Shown piece by piece: positions 61,108-64,000 of a stretch of DNA of 64,000 nucleotides (positions are counted from its first letter, which is position 1; every line of letters starts with the position of its first letter). Source of the DNA: Chitinophaga sedimenti (lineage in GTDB: Bacteria > Bacteroidota > Bacteroidia > Chitinophagales > Chitinophagaceae); NCBI RefSeq assembly GCF_023156195.1, contig NZ_JAKUKA010000001.1, forward strand, positions 5,518,001 through 5,582,000, in the 5' to 3' direction. The notes under the pieces were generated by a model that was not told where the DNA came from, made no database searches, and saw only the letters and a list, made by a program, of their open reading frames with translations. The position numbers and the translations under genes were made by a program.

Positions 61108-61575
61108 ATGGAATGTTATCAAACAGATTATTCTTTCCTTGCTCATTATAGGTCCGACGATGAGTCTACAGTAATATCTGTTGTTTTATTAGAAGCCTGT
61201 CTTGTGAGCGAGGTTTCTTATCAGTGTGCTGATGATAGTAAGTTTTTGCTGACCAATGAAAGCGGGTTTAAAAGTATAATCTCGGGGCGGCTTTCATTGC
61301 CACCTGGAAATAAGAAGGAATTTTTAAGATTGTATGTCCTTGCAAATGCTTTTACTTCAAGAATCCATTTGTCAAAAGTGGAGGACTTGTTAGTCCAGGC
61401 AAGTACCGAAGAAAACGACGCCGCGTTATACGACAGGTGGGAAATACTAATGTTGATTTCAAAAGCTGGCGATCTGATGGAGATTAAAAACAGTACCGAT
61501 ACTGATGGGGAGGGGCTGAATATTTACCGGAAATTTGTAGTATCGGAGAAGGTTTACTTGGATATTCCGGGATAA
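61108..61575 (+). CDS. Hypothetical protein next to IS21
   Basis: A 155-residue acidic protein, MECYQTDYSFLAHYRSDDES.., mixed alpha/beta, no signal or membrane helix. The stop at 61573-61575 lies two bases from the start of the IS21 end. The protein may be intact or may have been cut short by the insertion, since the natural downstream sequence is not visible. No family is recognised. Confidence 0.55.
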   Translation: MECYQTDYSFLAHYRSDDESTVISVVLLEACLVSEVSYQCADDSKFLLTNESGFKSIISGRLSLPPGNKKEFLRLYVLANAFTSRIHLSKVEDLLVQASTEENDAALYDRWEILMLISKAGDLMEIKNSTDTDGEGLNIYRKFVVSEKVYLDIPG

Positions 61576-61644
61576 AGTGTCCCATCGCTAATGGTGGCAA
61601 AGTGACCCACCTGGTAGGATACGCGTGAATGTTAAAGGTAGGAA

Positions 61645-62399
61645 TTATTGTTTATTCCTCAGAGACTCACCGATCAGTTCTATTCTGTTCATTCCGGCCA
61701 TAAGTCTGTCCATAATAGCATCAGCATGTGTTGTGTTGGTAATTTGCTCATACCACTTTGATACTGGCAGCTGTGAGGTCAGAATAGTAGCTCCCCGCTC
61801 GTATCTGTCTTCCAGAATATTAACAAGTGCTACAGATGCTACTGGTTCCAGTCTTTCCATCAAAAAGTCGTCGAGGATCAGTACATTGGTTTTAGATAGC
61901 TTGTTTACAAAACTCATATAGCTGCCATCTGCGTTACTGGAATGGATGTTTCCAACAAAGCGTTGCATCGGATAGTAGGTCACCTTATAGCCGAGTTCAC
62001 ATGCCTGGTTGCCCAGCGCGCATGCGAGATAGGATTTGCCACATCCGGTAGCGCCTGTGATGGCAACGTTCTGTCCCTTTTTTATATACTCCCCTGGCAA
62101 AGCAGCTGCCACTGGTCAGCATGTAAATTACGCTCTGGTCCACAATGGATCTGCTCCGGAAAAATGGTGTATCTAATTTTTGCCATTCTCACAAGCATGT
62201 CAGTGCGGGCGTTCTTCTTGGAATTTATCTCCTGATCAACCATTGCAGAAAGCATATCATGAGAGCCTGGCTGCTCATGTATTGGTTTGCCGACAAATGC
62301 TTCGTAGGTATTGGCCATACCGCTGAGTTTGAGGATTCTTAGCCGCTCCAGTGTCTCTGAGGGATTGGCGTTCTTTTTCAACATAAGTGTTTTTGACAT
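61645..62399 (-). CDS. istB: IstB-like AAA+ transposition helper (one frameshift)
   Basis: IstB is the ATPase that works with the IS21 transposase. ATG 62399 begins MSKTLMLKKNANPSETLERL. After a break near 62100 the AAA+ core reads ITGATGCGKSYLACALGNQA (Walker A) and NVLILDDFLMERLEP (Walker B). The end has INRIELIGESLR-like IS21 helper sequence (MNRIELIGESLRNKQ). Length about 250 residues. It lies 39 bases after istA, on the same strand. Confidence 0.9.
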
Positions 62400-62438
62400 G
62401 ATGATAGATGTTTGATATAATGAAAAATGAAGTGACCG

Positions 62439-63986
62439 TTAGGAGTAGCTTTCCTTTCCTCTGATGTTATCATGGATGGGAACTTTGTGTTGCTGGCTGG
62501 ATTGGACCTCGATGTCCTTATTGGTTTTAAGCATGTTCTGCACGCTGCGGCAGGAATAAAGGTTGTGGTGGATAGCCATCCCGCAGCAGGCCTCCAGGCG
62601 ATCCTTGCCGTAGTGTATCCCTAAGCGTAATACGCCATTAACGGCAGATATGGAATCGTCCCTGAAGCCACGCTCGGCAAATATGCCCTCTGCAAATTTT
62701 GCGGTGTTGGGACCAATGGCCAGCGCCCTGGCCATAAAGGCATCCTTTTCCTGTGACTTTTTCTCTTCGGCATATTGTTGGTGACCCTCTGGCATGTGCT
62801 CGGTAATGGTGCTCCAGCCCTTCTTCTTGCGGTTGCGGGGATGTTTGGCTACAAACACGTGTTTGTCATATATCTCCACTTCATCCCGGCAATAGATGAG
62901 CGCGAGTTTTTTGCCAATGAGCGTGTGAGGCACACTGTAGTGATGGTTGTCCTCACCAAGGATCACATGGTAGTCGGCGCCTACGGTGGATACTGCCCTG
63001 TGCTTGATGACAAATTTGGATGCGGGCAGTTCGGCCAGCAACGCTTTTTCTTCTCTTTCAAACAGTTCCAATCGGCTGTAGTCCAGCTTCTGAAATTTGG
63101 TCAGGTGGTGGATCTTGAGTTTTTCCTCGATTGCCGCATTGAGTGTTTCCAGTGAATAGAAGGTCTCATTGCGGAGAGGCGCATAGATGCGCTGGTAGGT
63201 CAGTTTTACCTCATTCTCAACACTGGCTTTGTCTCGAGGTTTGCGAACCCGTGCTGCTGTCAACCCAACGGCATAGTGAAGCGCCCACTGTTGAATAGCG
63301 GCGGTGAATTCTGGTTCGTACTTGTTGCTCCTGGTAACGATTTGAGCCATGTTGTCGGTCTTAACATGGCGGGGGATACCTCCGATCCAATCCAGGCATT
63401 TGTTAAGCCCCTTGATGATCTGTGGCAGTGTGGCGTCCGGAAGCGCGATCACATAGCTGTAGCCGCTGAATGGTAGTACACATACAAGCACCTGCACCGG
63501 TACCTTTTTCTCCGTCTCAGCATTGATGACATAGTGTAACTTATCACCAGCGAAGTCAAAGTACAGGTAGTCACCGGGCTTATGCTCGAAATGCATTACA
63601 GCCTTTGTGGATTTTTGATGTCGCAGGATCTTTGCGCTAAACTGCGCATAGCCGTAAGGCTCTGCAGCTGTTTCTTTGTATTCTCTCCAAAGAAGCAATT
63701 TGGTGACTCCGGACTTTTTGAGCTCTGCCAGGTAGTAGTCCAGTTTGTCGTTGATATAGAGCTCCCGTGAGCTCATTTTGGCGGGATCTTTTTTGGCCGG
63801 CTCGTAGATGATGGCGGACAACTTGGGGTCGTCCAGGGCGAGCAATTCCTTAAGGGTGAAGCCTGATTTACGCGCTCTGGTGGCGTATTTTCTGACTGTT
63901 CGGCGGGCTAATTGAAGAAGAGTGGAGATGTTGTTTAGCGATTCTCCGCGATCCATGTACTGGATAATAGCACGTATCTGAAGCAT
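62439..63986 (-). CDS. istA: IS21-family transposase IstA
   Basis: The 515-residue frame is intact. It has an N-terminal HTH (MLQIRAIIQYMDRGESLNNI, then LLQLARRTVRKYATRARKSG), a DDE catalytic core with the first Asp in YLYFDFAGDKLHYVI, the second in HVKTDNMAQIV, and the Glu in ARVRKPRDKASVENEVKLTY, and a basic C-terminus. Its neighbour istB confirms the family. Confidence 0.93.
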   Translation of the reverse strand: MLQIRAIIQYMDRGESLNNISTLLQLARRTVRKYATRARKSGFTLKELLALDDPKLSAIIYEPAKKDPAKMSSRELYINDKLDYYLAELKKSGVTKLLLWREYKETAAEPYGYAQFSAKILRHQKSTKAVMHFEHKPGDYLYFDFAGDKLHYVINAETEKKVPVQVLVCVLPFSGYSYVIALPDATLPQIIKGLNKCLDWIGGIPRHVKTDNMAQIVTRSNKYEPEFTAAIQQWALHYAVGLTAARVRKPRDKASVENEVKLTYQRIYAPLRNETFYSLETLNAAIEEKLKIHHLTKFQKLDYSRLELFEREEKALLAELPASKFVIKHRAVSTVGADYHVILGEDNHHYSVPHTLIGKKLALIYCRDEVEIYDKHVFVAKHPRNRKKKGWSTITEHMPEGHQQYAEEKKSQEKDAFMARALAIGPNTAKFAEGIFAERGFRDDSISAVNGVLRLGIHYGKDRLEACCGMAIHHNLYSCRSVQNMLKTNKDIEVQSSQQHKVPIHDNIRGKESYS

Positions 63987-64000
63987 AGTCTTAACGCGAT

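Larger units (their letters stand above)
61578..64000 (-). mobile_element. IS21-family insertion sequence (continues past the window)
   Basis: The element holds istB (61645-62399) and istA (62439-63986) on the minus strand. The left end looks like TGTCCCATCGCTAATGG at 61578, starting with TGT as in IS21 ends. The next bases, GTGGCAAAGTGACCC, look like the multiple-repeat ends of IS21. The right end lies beyond 64000, since istA starts 14 bases from the window edge. Target duplication cannot be checked here. Confidence 0.8.

Overview
The window comes from a Bacteroidota chromosome, most likely a Chitinophaga-like member of the Chitinophagaceae. Evidence: the S16 ribosomal protein has the long Ala/Glu-rich tail typical of this phylum, promoters match the TTTG / TAnnTTTG consensus, and there is a SusC/SusD pair with its own ECF sigma factor and FecR anti-sigma factor, a LytS-type kinase with a propeller sensor, and an IS21 element. 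Single-base indels, mostly in homopolymers, break about half of the genes, including essential ones (ffh, rpsP, rimM, gatA). I treat these as assembly errors and join the fragments; every joined gene is marked.

Layout. 1-4.5 kb is a translation/export housekeeping block: ffh 3' end, rpsP, rimM, trmD, rplS, tatA, gatA. 4.5-12.5 kb holds a lytic transglycosylase, a cation:proton antiporter, an S4 RNA-binding protein, lysA with a DUF3267 zincin, and a GAF-domain protein. 12.6-17.1 kb (minus) holds a metallophosphoesterase-BamA fusion and an SdiA-regulated-type lipoprotein. 17.2-23.0 kb (plus) is a tight run: an HD-domain protein fused to a Pycsar-effector-like membrane domain, ppk1, a thioredoxin-like protein, a DUF4442 protein and a beta-CASP metallo-beta-lactamase. 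23.1-27.5 kb (minus) is a dicarboxylate symporter followed by a large LytS-type kinase. 27.7-38.5 kb is mixed housekeeping: desaturase, GNAT, DinB, Bcr/CflA efflux pump, PepSY protein, Fpg/Nei glycosylase, NtrC-type regulator, and a Crp-family regulator divergent from a PfpI-type protein with a CRP-like box between them.

38.5-64 kb is accessory. It holds a membrane zincin with a small membrane partner, flanked by two copies of a 75-nt homologous segment; a PAPS-reductase-like protein next to a homing-endonuclease-associated-repeat protein; and an AraC regulator followed by seven tandem paralogues of a small (~105 aa) secreted protein, most with two cysteines and a TVGP/TLAP-like C-terminus, interrupted by a MauE/DoxX redox-associated membrane protein. 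Convergent with that array is a TlpA-SusC-SusD operon, with ECF sigma and FecR genes divergent from it, a second secreted FecR-like protein, small unknown genes and an IS21 element that runs to the window end.

The strongest candidate for an undescribed system is the 44.6-49.7 kb locus. Two similar upstream elements, each with paired CGTTCAC/CGTACAC half-sites 22-23 bp apart, precede the first secreted-protein gene and the MauE-like gene. This suggests an AraC-controlled set of secreted disulfide peptides with a dedicated redox membrane protein. The link to the neighbouring TlpA/SusCD operon is inference.
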